A stretch of 64,000 nt of DNA, taken from assembly GCF_900167935.1 (NCBI RefSeq), contig NZ_FUYL01000002.1:296800-360799 (forward strand), written 5' to 3'. Below, piece after piece: positions 44,437 to 54,415 of this stretch. The notes beneath the pieces were generated by a model. It was not told where the DNA came from, ran no database searches, and was given only the letters and a program-made list of their open reading frames with translations. Each line of letters begins with the position of its first letter. The stretch's first letter is position 1. This stretch comes from Maribacter arcticus. Its GTDB lineage: Bacteria > Bacteroidota > Bacteroidia > Flavobacteriales > Flavobacteriaceae. Both the position numbers and the translations under genes were made by a program.

Positions 44437-45840
44437 ATGAACAAATTCATAACTAATAAACTTATACTGGTAGCCTTACTCCCGCTTTTGCTGTCGTCTT
44501 GTTTTACAGCAAAGACATACGAGCGCCCAGAAGTAGAAATAGAAAATCTGTATAGAACCGATAATTTGCCACAAGACAGTGTGTCTTTTGCATCAGTTTC
44601 TTACAAAGACCTTTTTACTGATTCACATTTAAAAACGTATATACAAAGGGGACTTGACAACAACCTAGATATTCGTATCGCATTACAAAGTATTGCAGCT
44701 GCCGAGGCATATGTTAAACAGGGTAAGGCAGGATATTTACCTACCTTAAATGGTGCGGTTACCGCAACAAGAACGGCAAGAACTAGTGAAAATGGACAAT
44801 TCGGAAGTTTCTTCACACAGCCTTTTAACCAATATGAAACTTCAGGTACTATTTCTTGGGAAGCTGATATTTGGGGCAAAATTAGAAGCTCTAAACGAGC
44901 AAGTGATGCAAGCTACCTTAAAACTGTAGCGGCTCACAAAGCTGTAAAAACTAGTCTAGTGGCACAAATTTCCATTACTTATTACCAAATATTAGCTTTA
45001 GACCAACAGATTTCGGTAACAGAGGAAACTATAAAAAACCGTTCTAAAAGTTTGGAAACTATTATAGCTCTTAAAGAAGCAGGGCAAGCCAACCAGGTTG
45101 GTGTAGACCAAACTGCCGCACAACTTTATAGCGCGCAAGGTCAATTATTAGACCTTAAAAACTCATTGTATAAAACAGAAAACACCTTTAGTATTTTATT
45201 AGGTGAGCAACCGCAGTCGTATACACGTAGTGCGTTAAACGAGCAGTCATTGGCAAATGAAATGAAACTTGGTGTGCCGGCCCTCTTACTTCGTAATAGA
45301 CCCGATATTATGCAAGCGGAATACAGTTTAGTCAGTAGTTTTGAATTGACCAATGTTGCTAGAAGTAATTTTTACCCGTCTATTAAGCTTTCGGCACAAG
45401 GCGGACTTCAAAGTTTGGCACTTGATAACTGGTTAGATTCGAGCTCTATTTTTGCCAATCTTGTAGGCGGACTTACGCAACCTATTTTAAATGGCAGAAA
45501 GATAAGAACGGCCTATGAAGCTGCCAAAGCGCAACAAGAGCAATCTTTATTAAACTTTAAAAAAGCGCTTTTAATCGCTGGAAAAGAAGTGTCTGAAGCA
45601 TTATATGATTACAACAATTCGGTTGAAAAAGAAGTGTTTGTAGCCAAACAAGTGGCAGCCTTAAAAAGAGCTGAAAGTAATTCTGAAGAATTATTGAATA
45701 ACGGGTACCTAACGTATTTAGACCTGTTAACTGCCAGAGAAAATTCCTTAAACGCTGAAATTAACCTGATTAATAACAAGTTTACACAATTGTCTGCTAC
45801 TGTAGAACTATACCGTTCTCTTGGAGGTGGATGGCAATAG
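44437..45840 (+). CDS. TolC-like outer-membrane efflux lipoprotein (system 1)
   Basis: The protein has 467 residues from ATG 44437; the frame is open further upstream inside the permease gene, but the signal peptide and lipobox LLLSSCFTAKTYERPEV start here. It belongs to the NodT/OprM group: two OEP repeats with IRIALQSIAAAEAYVKQGKAG and the RNRPDIMQAEY motif, and a C-terminal SLGGGWQ ending typical of the family. It completes the tripartite pump. It begins 7 bases after the permease stop. Confidence 0.93.
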   Translation: MNKFITNKLILVALLPLLLSSCFTAKTYERPEVEIENLYRTDNLPQDSVSFASVSYKDLFTDSHLKTYIQRGLDNNLDIRIALQSIAAAEAYVKQGKAGYLPTLNGAVTATRTARTSENGQFGSFFTQPFNQYETSGTISWEADIWGKIRSSKRASDASYLKTVAAHKAVKTSLVAQISITYYQILALDQQISVTEETIKNRSKSLETIIALKEAGQANQVGVDQTAAQLYSAQGQLLDLKNSLYKTENTFSILLGEQPQSYTRSALNEQSLANEMKLGVPALLLRNRPDIMQAEYSLVSSFELTNVARSNFYPSIKLSAQGGLQSLALDNWLDSSSIFANLVGGLTQPILNGRKIRTAYEAAKAQQEQSLLNFKKALLIAGKEVSEALYDYNNSVEKEVFVAKQVAALKRAESNSEELLNNGYLTYLDLLTARENSLNAEINLINNKFTQLSATVELYRSLGGGWQ

Positions 45841-46012
45841 AGATGTGTAAATGATTCATGCAGGGAATAGACTTAAATTACAAAGGGTAATACTAAAAGA
45901 AGCAAAAAACTTAAGACTTACCTTTTTTTAGTAATTTGGTAACCTGAGTTCAATAAATTAAGTTTAAGTATACTTTGCAAACACGACAATTAAACCCTTA
46001 TAATATAAAAGT

Positions 46013-46480
46013 CTACCATTTCTTAAAAGGCTTTTTACTTAATTGAGAATTGTAATATTTAACCTCACCTGTAACTTCCTTTCCCAACCAATCAGGTTTT
46101 TGAAACCTTTCATTTTCAGAATTTAATTCTATTTCAGCTACAGTTAATCCTTCATTATCACCATAAAATTCATCAACCTCATACACATGATTTTCTGAGA
46201 CAATTTCATATCTGCATTTCTCAAGAATTCCTTTTTCACATAACTCCAGCAAATTATCTGCGTCTTCTACAGAAATTTCCTTTTCCCATTCAAATCTAGA
46301 GGTACCCGCTTCGTTAGATTTGCCTTTTACGGTAATGAATCCTACATCCCCTTTTATTCTTACTCTAACCGTTCTGTTGGCATCGGTATTTAAAAACCCT
46401 TGAACTATTCGTGTTTTAGACTTTGCTAAAGACTTATAAGAATCTGATTTTACCAAAAATTTACGCTCAATTTCTATCAT
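46013..46480 (-). CDS. CYTH-domain protein (triphosphate tunnel metalloenzyme)
   Basis: The protein has 155 residues from the ATG at 46480 (MIEIERKFLV). That gives the diagnostic N-terminal E-x-E-x-K motif; the frame is open further upstream, but that part overlaps the dinB promoter and is not family-like. Other tunnel residues are in RTVRVRIKGDVGFITVKGK, RFEWEKEI, YEVDEFYG and LTVAEIELNSE. CYTH enzymes hydrolyse tripolyphosphate or other triphosphates; the exact activity is unknown. It is divergent from dinB, with 52 bases between start codons. Confidence 0.88.
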   Translation of the reverse strand: MIEIERKFLVKSDSYKSLAKSKTRIVQGFLNTDANRTVRVRIKGDVGFITVKGKSNEAGTSRFEWEKEISVEDADNLLELCEKGILEKCRYEIVSENHVYEVDEFYGDNEGLTVAEIELNSENERFQKPDWLGKEVTGEVKYYNSQLSKKPFKKW

Positions 46481-46521
46481 ATGATTCGATACATCTACTA
46501 TCCTTAAACTAAGATAAGTCT

Positions 46522-46529
46522 TAAATTTG
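46522..46529 (+). promoter_or_regulatory. -7 element TAAATTTG just before dinB
   Basis: Exact TAnnTTTG match ending 3 bases before the ATG at 46533. It would place the transcript start on or next to that ATG, leaving either a leaderless message or use of the next in-frame ATG at 46545. Confidence 0.45.
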
Positions 46530-46532
46530 CTT

Positions 46533-47636
46533 ATGCCCAATGAAATGCCTTTACGGAAAATTATCCACGTCGACATGGATGCATTTTATGCATCGGTTGA
46601 AGAATTGGATAATCCTGATTTAAAAGGGAAGCCGTTGGCTGTTGGAGGCAGCGAAAAGAGAGGTGTTGTTTCTGCTGCAAACTACGAAGCTCGTAAATTT
46701 GGTGTGCGAAGTGCCATGAGCGGTTATATTGCTAAAAAAAACTGTCCGCATATTACCTTTGTAAAACCAAGGTTTGAACGTTATAAAGAGATCTCTAAAA
46801 AAATTAGGTCCATCTTTTTCGAGTATACTGATTTAGTCGAACCTTTATCTCTTGATGAAGCGTACCTAGATGTTACGATAAATAAAAAAGGGAATCCTTC
46901 GGCAACCTTATTAGCAACTGAAATTCGGCAACGAATTCTGGAAGAAACAGGCTTGAATGCATCCGCAGGAATATCTATCAATAAATTCATTGCTAAAGTA
47001 GCTAGTGATATTAATAAGCCCAACGGGCAAAAAACAGTAAACCCTGAAGAAGTAATTTCATTTTTAGAAGCTCTTGATATTCGTAAATTTTATGGTGTGG
47101 GTAAGGTTACTGCCGAAAAAATGTATCAATTGGGCATTTTTACAGGTAACGACCTAAAGACTAAACCCATTGAATTCTTAGAAGAAAAATTCGGTAAGGG
47201 TGGCAGCTACTATTATAATGTGGTTAGAGGAATTCATACTAGTGAGGTTAAACCTCATCGTATTCCAAAATCTGTAGGTGCAGAACGAACGTTCAATGAA
47301 AACTTAAGCAGTGAAATATTCATGTTAGAGCGTTTAGAGCGGATTGCGGAAGAGCTTGAACGAAGACTTAAAAAAGCTGCTATTGCTGGCAAAACCATTA
47401 CTCTTAAAATAAAATATAGTGATTTTACCCTAAACACAAGAAGCAAAACAATACCATACTTCATTGCGGACAAAACTCTTATTCTAGAAACAGCGAAAGA
47501 ATTATTGTATCAAGAAGAGTTACAAAACTCAGTTCGACTATTGGGTATTTCGCTTTCTAACTTAAATACTGATAGTAAGGCTATTAAAAAGATTGATAAT
47601 AAATCAATATTAGTGCAATTAAAGTTCGATTTCTGA
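46533..47636 (+). CDS. dinB: DNA polymerase IV (Y-family)
   Basis: The protein has ~367 residues. HVDMDAFYASVE holds the first catalytic aspartates and the Y-family steric gate region. SLDEAYLDVT holds the second Asp-Glu pair. AGISINKFIAKVASDINKPNG and the HhH segment of the thumb (FYGVGKVTAEKMYQLGI) follow, and a little-finger domain ends the protein. It copies past lesions with low fidelity. Candidate starts are ATG 46533 and 46545; the position of the -7 element makes 46545 plausible. No beta-clamp-binding peptide is obvious at the C-terminus (LVQLKFDF may serve). Confidence 0.95.
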   Translation: MPNEMPLRKIIHVDMDAFYASVEELDNPDLKGKPLAVGGSEKRGVVSAANYEARKFGVRSAMSGYIAKKNCPHITFVKPRFERYKEISKKIRSIFFEYTDLVEPLSLDEAYLDVTINKKGNPSATLLATEIRQRILEETGLNASAGISINKFIAKVASDINKPNGQKTVNPEEVISFLEALDIRKFYGVGKVTAEKMYQLGIFTGNDLKTKPIEFLEEKFGKGGSYYYNVVRGIHTSEVKPHRIPKSVGAERTFNENLSSEIFMLERLERIAEELERRLKKAAIAGKTITLKIKYSDFTLNTRSKTIPYFIADKTLILETAKELLYQEELQNSVRLLGISLSNLNTDSKAIKKIDNKSILVQLKFDF

Positions 47637-47705
47637 GTATTCAACCCTCAATTGACCACTTTTATCTAATAATTATAAATGTTAACAAATATTAACGTGC
47701 TTTAC

Positions 47706-47736
47706 TTGTGCATCCCGTTTGGCTAGAATAATTTTG
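47706..47736 (+). promoter_or_regulatory. Promoter-like TTG-N20-TAATTTTG for the small exported protein
   Basis: TTG at 47706-47708 and TAATTTTG at 47729-47736 match the flavobacterial -33/-7 layout. The -7 ends 9 bases before the ATG at 47746, giving a very short leader. Confidence 0.45.
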
Positions 47737-47745
47737 ACCCCTTAA

Positions 47746-48171
47746 ATGAAAAAGAGTTTATTAAAATTTCTTCTTTCTATCTGCATACTTCTTTCAAGTA
47801 TATGCAGTCCTCTATTTGCTAACTTCAATATAGAGAATACTTCATTACACACCATTGCTTACCAAAACACCTTATCCACAAATACGGATCTTACCTCAAA
47901 CGTTCACAATCAGAATGCTATCATAAGTGGCACTTCAGATAAAGTTGACAAGGTATTGGAAATTGATGCCGCTGAGATTGAAGAAGAGGAAAGTGAAAAT
48001 ACATTTTTCAAAAAAGGCGAAAAAGTATACTATACTTCTGCATCGTTTTACCTTTTATCAATTTTATTTTTATTTAGTTACTTAAAAAACAGCACCAAAC
48101 TACTGATGCTGTTTACAATTTACCCTTTGGTCAATAGGCGTTTTGTCCTATACCAAGTATTTCGTTTATAA
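47746..48171 (+). CDS. Small exported protein with one membrane helix, ahead of RND system 2
   Basis: The protein has 141 residues. A signal peptide (LLKFLLSICILLSSICSPLFA) is followed by an asparagine/threonine-rich region and an acidic stretch (EIDAAEIEEEESENTF). A hydrophobic segment (ASFYLLSILFLFSYL) and a basic, aromatic tail complete it. No family is recognised. It has its own promoter-like sequence and lies 147 bases before the RND adaptor gene, so it might be a small accessory or an unrelated envelope protein. Confidence 0.6.
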   Translation: MKKSLLKFLLSICILLSSICSPLFANFNIENTSLHTIAYQNTLSTNTDLTSNVHNQNAIISGTSDKVDKVLEIDAAEIEEEESENTFFKKGEKVYYTSASFYLLSILFLFSYLKNSTKLLMLFTIYPLVNRRFVLYQVFRL

Positions 48172-48318
48172 TTAATTTTTGGGCCATTAGTTAATAATGC
48201 CTACAACTCCACTTTCGATATACTTCAGTAATCTAATAAGCGCTGATAATATCAAAAAAATTAATGCGTTTCCGCATTTCTAAAAATTCATAGTACCAAT
48301 CATTTTAATTTAAAATTT

Positions 48319-49404
48319 ATGACCAAGAGAACTCTCCTGTTTGCCTCAGTGTGTGCCTTGTTTTTGTATACAAGTTGCGAATCAAAAAAAGAGAAAAAGG
48401 AAGAACACGCCAAATTCCTAGTTACAAGTCCTATTAAAAAGGATACATCAATTACAAAAGATTATGTAAGCCAAATACACTCTATACGGCATATTGAAGT
48501 AAGAGCTCTTGAAAGGGGCTATTTAAAACAAATTCATGTTGATGAAGGCCAATTCGTTAAAAAGGGCCAGCAGATGTTCAACATTATGCCTAACATTTAC
48601 GAGGCAGATTTACAAAAAGCAAGAGCAGAAGCGAAAGTTGCAGAAATTGAGCTACAAAATACTCAGTTATTATTAGATGGTAATGTTGTATCAAAAAATG
48701 AGTTGGCCATGGCCAAAGCAAGTTTTGACAAAGCTAATGCAGAGGTTTCCTTAGCACAAACCCATTTAGGGTTTACAAATATTCGTGCGCCATTTGATGG
48801 TATTATGGATCACTTACATGTACGAGAAGGAAGTCTATTAGATGAGGGCGAATTATTGACCACCTTATCCGATAACTCTAAAATGTGGGTTTATTTCAAT
48901 GTGCCAGAAGCTGAGTACTTAGATTATATCATCAGTACTGACAAAGACACCAAAAAAGAAGTTGGTCTGTTAATGGCTAATAATAAGCTATTTGATCAAG
49001 TGGGTATTGTTGAAACCATTGAGGGTGAATTCAACAATGCAACAGGTAACATCGCTTTTAGGGCAACTTTTCCTAATCCTGATAAAATACTAAGACACGG
49101 TGAAACTGGAAGTATTCTTATGACGGTTCCTTTAAAAGACGCATTGATTATTCCGCAAAAGGCAACTTTCGAGATTTTAGATAAAAAATTCGTGTTTGTT
49201 GTTGACAAAGACAATGTAGTAAAACAACGTGAAATCTTCATTGGTGCAGAAATGTCCAACTTATTTGTTGTAACCAAAGGCTTAACTGAAAAGGATAGAA
49301 TTATTCTTGACGGTATACGTATGGTTAAAGATAATCAAAAGATAGAATCTGAATTTGTATCACCTAAGAAAGTGCTGTCAAGTTTAGACCTATACACAGA
49401 ATAA
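48319..49404 (+). CDS. RND efflux periplasmic adaptor lipoprotein (system 2)
   Basis: The protein (361 residues) is a HlyD/AcrA-type adaptor with the lipobox LYTSC. The first lipoyl half is EVRALERGYLKQIHVDEGQ, the helical hairpin includes VSKNELAMAKASFDKANAE, and the second half is NIRAPFDGIMDHLHVREGS. It has the same length as the adaptor of system 1 but is only distantly similar. The permease gene follows 22 bases later. A 6-bp hairpin (AATGCG-TTTC-CGCATT, 48263-48278) lies upstream and may be regulatory. Confidence 0.93.
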   Translation: MTKRTLLFASVCALFLYTSCESKKEKKEEHAKFLVTSPIKKDTSITKDYVSQIHSIRHIEVRALERGYLKQIHVDEGQFVKKGQQMFNIMPNIYEADLQKARAEAKVAEIELQNTQLLLDGNVVSKNELAMAKASFDKANAEVSLAQTHLGFTNIRAPFDGIMDHLHVREGSLLDEGELLTTLSDNSKMWVYFNVPEAEYLDYIISTDKDTKKEVGLLMANNKLFDQVGIVETIEGEFNNATGNIAFRATFPNPDKILRHGETGSILMTVPLKDALIIPQKATFEILDKKFVFVVDKDNVVKQREIFIGAEMSNLFVVTKGLTEKDRIILDGIRMVKDNQKIESEFVSPKKVLSSLDLYTE

Positions 49405-49426
49405 CAATATCCAAATACATTAAGAT

Positions 49427-52400
49427 ATGTTCAAAAGATTTATACATAGACCAGTATTGGCTATTGTTATTTCGGTAATTATAGTTTTTACAGGGTTATT
49501 GGCAATCAAACAATTACCAATATCCCAGTTTCCTGAAATTGCCCCTACAACGGTGAATATTTTCATCGCTTATCCAGGTGCAAGTGCAGACGTGCTTATT
49601 AATTCAACTATTATTCCTTTAGAAACCGCTATTAACGGGGTACAAGGAATGCGATATGTTGCTTCAGATGCTACAAGTGCTGGAGAAGGAACATTACGTA
49701 TCATTTTTGAACCTGGCACAGATCCCGACCAGGCTGTAGTAAGGGTGAAAACTAGAGTAGATCAAGTAATGCCCAATTTACCAGAATTGGTACAGATGGA
49801 AGGTGTTGTAATTACTCCTGTGCAGCCCAGTATGTTAATGTACGTAAACCTGTATAGTAACAATGAAGATGATAATGAGCTTTTTCTATATAACTATGCG
49901 TATACCAAAATCGTACCTGAGATTCAACGAATTGATGGTATCGCAAGTGCCCAGATATTAGGAAGTCGAAAATATGCCATGCGTGTTTGGTTAAAACCTG
50001 ACCGTATGCGTGCCTATAATGTTTCTGCAGAAGAAGTGATGGAGGCTATGCAAGAACAAAGCATAATCGCCAGGCCAGGAAGATTGGGAGGCAGTTCTGG
50101 TAAAAAATCGCAATCATTAGAATATGTTCTTACCTATGAAGGTCGATACAATGAGCCTGAACAGTATGAAAACATTATCGTTAGAGCCAACGAAGAAGGT
50201 GAAATTCTAAAATTGAAAGATTTAGCAGATGTTGAATTGGGTAGTGAATTCTTTGATATATACTCCAATTTAGATGGGCATCCTTCTGCTTCTATGATTC
50301 TAAAACAGACTGTAGGTAGTAATGGTAAAGATGTTATCGATGCTGTAAAAGTTAAATTAGAGGAACTAAAAGTAGATCTTCCTCCTGGTTTAGATTATCA
50401 AGTAAGTTATGATGTATCGAACTTTTTAGATGCCTCTATCGATAAGGTTTTGCACACACTAAGAGATGCCTTCATTCTTGTGGCAATAGTTGTATTTCTC
50501 TTTTTAGGAGATTGGCGTTCTACATTAATACCTATTATAGCGGTACCCGTTTCTTTAATCGGATCGTTCTTTGTCATGCAGATGTTCGGGTTATCAATTA
50601 ACCTAATTACCCTATTCGCATTGGTATTGGCTATTGGTATTGTTGTAGATAACGCAATTGTCGTCGTGGAAGCCGTGCACGTAAAAATGGAAGAAGAAAA
50701 CCTATCACCATACAAAGCCTCTTCTGAAGTTTTGGGTGAAATTGGTGGTGCCATCGTCGCGATAACCTTGGTAATGGTTTCGGTATTTATTCCCATTTCA
50801 TTTATGTCTGGCCCTGTTGGGGTTTTCTATAGGCAGTTTTCAATAACTATGGCAGGATCAATCGTAATTTCGGCTATAGTTGCCTTGACCCTTACCCCTG
50901 TTCTTTGTGCTATGATGTTGAAAAACAATCATGGTAAGCCAAAACGTAAATCTCCCATCGATAAATTCATTGACTGGTTCAATAAAGGATTTGAGCGCCT
51001 TACAGGAAGTTATGTAAAGCTTTTAAATAAAATAGTAGCGAGAAGAGTGGTAACCTTTGGACTCCTAATCGCTTTCTGCGTAGCTATATTCTTTACCAAT
51101 GAATCACTTCCTGCTGGATTTATACCCAACGAAGATCAAGGTATGATTTATGCGATTATTCAAACACCACCAGGTGCAACGCTAGAACGTACCAATGATG
51201 TTGCAAGAAAATTGCAGAAAATTTGCGAAGAAATGGAAGGTGTGGAATCAGTTTCCTCATTGGCCGGTTATGAAATCATGACAGAAGGTAGGGGCTCTAA
51301 CGCTGGTACTTGTTTAATAAACCTTAAACCATGGGGCGAACGTGAACACTCTGTACACGAAATTATGGAAGAGCTTGAAGAGGAAACGAAGGACTTAGGC
51401 GCTGTAATCGAATATTTCGAACCTCCTGCAGTACCTGGTTTTGGTTCTTCTGGCGGATTCTCAATGCGTCTACTAGATAAAACCGAGAACACTGATTATC
51501 ATGTATTCGAAAAAATCAATAACGATTTCATGAAAGCCTTAAGCGAGCGTGAAGAATTAACAGGTCTATTTACTTTTTACTCTGCTAATTACCCGCAATA
51601 CGAATTGAAAATCAATAATAAGATTGCCATGCAAAAAGGTGTAAGCATCGGTAAGGCAATGGAAAACCTTAACATTTTAATAGGTAGTACCTATGAGCAA
51701 GGTTTTATTCGTTTTGGTAGATTCTTTAAAGTGTATACGCAGGCTGCACCTGAATATAGAGCACTACCTTCAGATTTAGAAAAATTGTTCGTTAAGAATG
51801 AAGAAGGTGAAATGGTACCTTATTCAGCATTCATGTCTATGGAGAAAAAACTGGGCCCTAATGAGATTACCAGGTACAACCTTTATAATTCTGCTGCTAT
51901 TAACGGATTACCAGCTACTGGTTTCACAACTGGTGATGCCATTAACGCTATTAAAGAAGTAGCTAAAGAAACCTTACCTAGAGGCTATGATATTGCCTGG
52001 GAAGGTTTATCGTATGACGAGGCCAACAGAGGTAGCGAATCATTATACATTTTTATCGTGGTATTGATATTCGTTTATTTCGTGCTTGCCGCTCAATACG
52101 AAAGCTTTCTACTACCATTCGCTGTAATACTTTCTTTACCAGCAGGTATATTTGGCTCATTCTTACTATTAAAAATGACGGGATTGGCAAACGACGTTTA
52201 TGCCCAAATTGGTGTAATTATGCTCGTAGGTCTTTTAGGTAAAAATGCGGTTTTAATTGTAGAGTTTGCGGTTCAAAAACAAAGACAAGGTGCAACTGTT
52301 TTAGAAGCTGCAATAGAAGGGTCTAGAGCAAGGTTCAGGCCAATTTTAATGACATCGTTTGCATTTATTGCAGGATTAATTCCTCTAATAGTTGCATCAG

Positions 52401-52669
52401 GTGCCGGTGCCATAGGTAACCGAACTATTGGTGGTTCTGCTCTTGGCGGTATGCTTATCGGTACAATTTTCGGGGTTATAGTAATTCCTGGACTCTACTA
52501 TGTATTTGCAAAACTTGCCGAAGGACGTAGTCTTATTAAAGATGAATCATTCGAGCCTATTTCTGAAGAATTCATGAGAGCTAGTGAAGGTGAAAGCAAA
52601 ACCAAACAAGCAATCAAAGAATTAAAGAAAATGATTAAAAAACTAACCAAAAGAGAAAACAATGATTAA
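49427..52669 (+). CDS. RND efflux permease, HAE1/AcrB type (system 2)
   Basis: The protein (1080 residues) has the AcrB architecture: an N-terminal MFKRFIHRPVLAIVISVIIV, two periplasmic loops and twelve helices. In TM4 the relay motif is GIVVDNAIVVVEAV, so the second aspartate of AcrB is asparagine here (Asp408-Asn409). TM10 keeps LLGKNAVLIVEFA. A lysine-rich C-terminal tail of about 40 residues extends beyond system 1. The TolC-like gene overlaps the stop codon by 8 bases, implying coupled translation. Substrate is unknown. Confidence 0.95.
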   Translation: MFKRFIHRPVLAIVISVIIVFTGLLAIKQLPISQFPEIAPTTVNIFIAYPGASADVLINSTIIPLETAINGVQGMRYVASDATSAGEGTLRIIFEPGTDPDQAVVRVKTRVDQVMPNLPELVQMEGVVITPVQPSMLMYVNLYSNNEDDNELFLYNYAYTKIVPEIQRIDGIASAQILGSRKYAMRVWLKPDRMRAYNVSAEEVMEAMQEQSIIARPGRLGGSSGKKSQSLEYVLTYEGRYNEPEQYENIIVRANEEGEILKLKDLADVELGSEFFDIYSNLDGHPSASMILKQTVGSNGKDVIDAVKVKLEELKVDLPPGLDYQVSYDVSNFLDASIDKVLHTLRDAFILVAIVVFLFLGDWRSTLIPIIAVPVSLIGSFFVMQMFGLSINLITLFALVLAIGIVVDNAIVVVEAVHVKMEEENLSPYKASSEVLGEIGGAIVAITLVMVSVFIPISFMSGPVGVFYRQFSITMAGSIVISAIVALTLTPVLCAMMLKNNHGKPKRKSPIDKFIDWFNKGFERLTGSYVKLLNKIVARRVVTFGLLIAFCVAIFFTNESLPAGFIPNEDQGMIYAIIQTPPGATLERTNDVARKLQKICEEMEGVESVSSLAGYEIMTEGRGSNAGTCLINLKPWGEREHSVHEIMEELEEETKDLGAVIEYFEPPAVPGFGSSGGFSMRLLDKTENTDYHVFEKINNDFMKALSEREELTGLFTFYSANYPQYELKINNKIAMQKGVSIGKAMENLNILIGSTYEQGFIRFGRFFKVYTQAAPEYRALPSDLEKLFVKNEEGEMVPYSAFMSMEKKLGPNEITRYNLYNSAAINGLPATGFTTGDAINAIKEVAKETLPRGYDIAWEGLSYDEANRGSESLYIFIVVLIFVYFVLAAQYESFLLPFAVILSLPAGIFGSFLLLKMTGLANDVYAQIGVIMLVGLLGKNAVLIVEFAVQKQRQGATVLEAAIEGSRARFRPILMTSFAFIAGLIPLIVASGAGAIGNRTIGGSALGGMLIGTIFGVIVIPGLYYVFAKLAEGRSLIKDESFEPISEEFMRASEGESKTKQAIKELKKMIKKLTKRENND

Positions 52670-54113
52670 TAGTATAAAATTCTTTATGAAGCGTAGTAAA
52701 CTGCTTTTGGTGCTAATACTAAGCGTTAGTGTTTTTTACTCTTGTGTTCCAACAAAAGAACTTAAACAAGAAAATAAAAAGCTACCGTCGCAGTATGCGC
52801 AACAATCGACTGATACGACTAACAGTGCAATCATTCAGTGGAAAGATTTTTTCAAAGAGGATAACTTGATAAAGCTTATTGACACAGCATTGGTTAATAA
52901 CCAAGAGTTGAACATCATGTTGAAACAAATTGATGTAGCTCAGAATGAAGTTAAAGCTAGAAAAGGAGAATACTTACCTTTTATTACTTATGGCGCAGGA
53001 GCCGAGGTTGAAAAAGTTGGTGAGTACACCCGTAATGGCGCTGTTGAAAAAAATCTGGAAATAAAGGAAGGGGAAGAATTTCCTGAGCCACTAACAGATT
53101 ACTCTGCAGGAATTTTTGCCTCATGGGAGCTTGATATCTGGAAAAAACTGCGTAATTCTAAAAAAGCAGCCGTTCTAGAATATCTCTCCAGTATAGAGGG
53201 TAAAAATTTCATGGTAACTAGAATCATTGCAGAAATTGCAGATTCTTATTATGAGCTTTTGGCGCTAGATAATCAGTTGGCATTTATTGAGCAAAATCTT
53301 GAATTACAAGGAAATGCCCTTAAAATGGTGCGCTTGCAAAAAGAAGCTGCCCGTGCTACTGAACTTGCTGTTAAAAGGTTTGAAGCAGAGGTCTTTAAAA
53401 ACCAAAGCCATAAGTTTGAGGTACAACAAGAAATTGTTGAAATGGAAAACAAACTCAATTTTTTAATTGGGCGTCAACCTCAACATATTGCTCGTAATTC
53501 AGCAGGTTTTATCGAAACACAGATGGACACTATTTACTCGGGTGTACCTTCACAGTTACTGCAAAACAGACCTGATATTAGACAAGCGGAATATGAATTG
53601 GAAGCAGCCAAGCTTAATATCAAAGTCGCTAGGGCAAATTTTTATCCTAGCATAGGTATAAAAGCTGGCATTGGGTTACAGGCTTTCAATCCAAAGTATT
53701 TAACAGCTACTCCAGAATCGCTTATGTACAGTGCTATGGGTGATATTGTAGGGCCATTAATTAACAGAAATGCCATAAAGGCAAACTACAATACGGCAAA
53801 TGCAAAACAAGTACAAGCTGTTTTTGAGTTTGAAAAGGCAATTTTAAATGGTTATATAGAAGTTGTGAATCAGCTTTCTAAAATAGAGAATCTTAAAAAG
53901 AGCTATGATTTAAAGGAAAATCAAGTGAAGGCTTTGACAGAATCTATTGATTTATCTACGCGATTATTTCAATCAGCAAGAATTGAATACATTGAGGTTC
54001 TGTTAACGCAACGTGAAGCTTTAGAATCAAAAATGGAGTTAGTGGAAACTAAAAAAGACCAATTAATGGCAAGAGTAAATGTTTACCAAGCTTTAGGCGG
54101 TGGATGGAATTGA
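52662..54113 (+). CDS. TolC-like outer-membrane efflux lipoprotein (system 2)
   Basis: The protein has 483 residues. The signal peptide and lipobox VFYSC lie near residue 28; an in-frame ATG at 52686 (MKRSKLLLVL...) could be the true start. NodT/OprM-type repeats include IMLKQIDVAQNEVKARKGEY, LQNRPDIRQAEYELEAAKLN and the C-terminal ALGGGWN. It completes the second tripartite pump and ends before a strong terminator. Confidence 0.93.
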   Translation: MINSIKFFMKRSKLLLVLILSVSVFYSCVPTKELKQENKKLPSQYAQQSTDTTNSAIIQWKDFFKEDNLIKLIDTALVNNQELNIMLKQIDVAQNEVKARKGEYLPFITYGAGAEVEKVGEYTRNGAVEKNLEIKEGEEFPEPLTDYSAGIFASWELDIWKKLRNSKKAAVLEYLSSIEGKNFMVTRIIAEIADSYYELLALDNQLAFIEQNLELQGNALKMVRLQKEAARATELAVKRFEAEVFKNQSHKFEVQQEIVEMENKLNFLIGRQPQHIARNSAGFIETQMDTIYSGVPSQLLQNRPDIRQAEYELEAAKLNIKVARANFYPSIGIKAGIGLQAFNPKYLTATPESLMYSAMGDIVGPLINRNAIKANYNTANAKQVQAVFEFEKAILNGYIEVVNQLSKIENLKKSYDLKENQVKALTESIDLSTRLFQSARIEYIEVLLTQREALESKMELVETKKDQLMARVNVYQALGGGWN

Positions 54114-54415
54114 TAAACTTATTTCAACTTTCTAATTAATACATAAACCCTAATAGCAAAATTCTATTAGGGTTTGTTTTTATACAATAATTGTACCCTA
54201 AACAGACCATTTAAACTTGGGTTAGTCCCCAATTTTAAAGTTTTTTCATTGAATTTATGTTCAACTTTTTAATTGTAATTTAAGTTATTAGTGAAATTAT
54301 ATTAAACATTTGTGTTAATCCTAGCTTAACATTATTGCTGTTTTAAACGTTTTTTTAGCTTTATAGCAAATTGCTGTGAAAAAGAAAATTTACCCATTAC
54401 CCTTAGCTAGATTAC
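54114..54415. other. 302-base intergenic region before the PAS gene
   Basis: It holds the terminator of RND system 2 (54145-54180). The rest is AT-rich, with a short inverted repeat TGTTAA / TTAACA (54313-54331) that could be a binding site. No gene or recognisable promoter consensus is seen. Confidence 0.5.
54145..54180 (+). terminator. Intrinsic terminator after RND system 2
   Basis: A 12-bp perfect stem AAACCCTAATAG / CTATTAGGGTTT with a 7-base loop, followed by a T-rich run. Confidence 0.85.
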
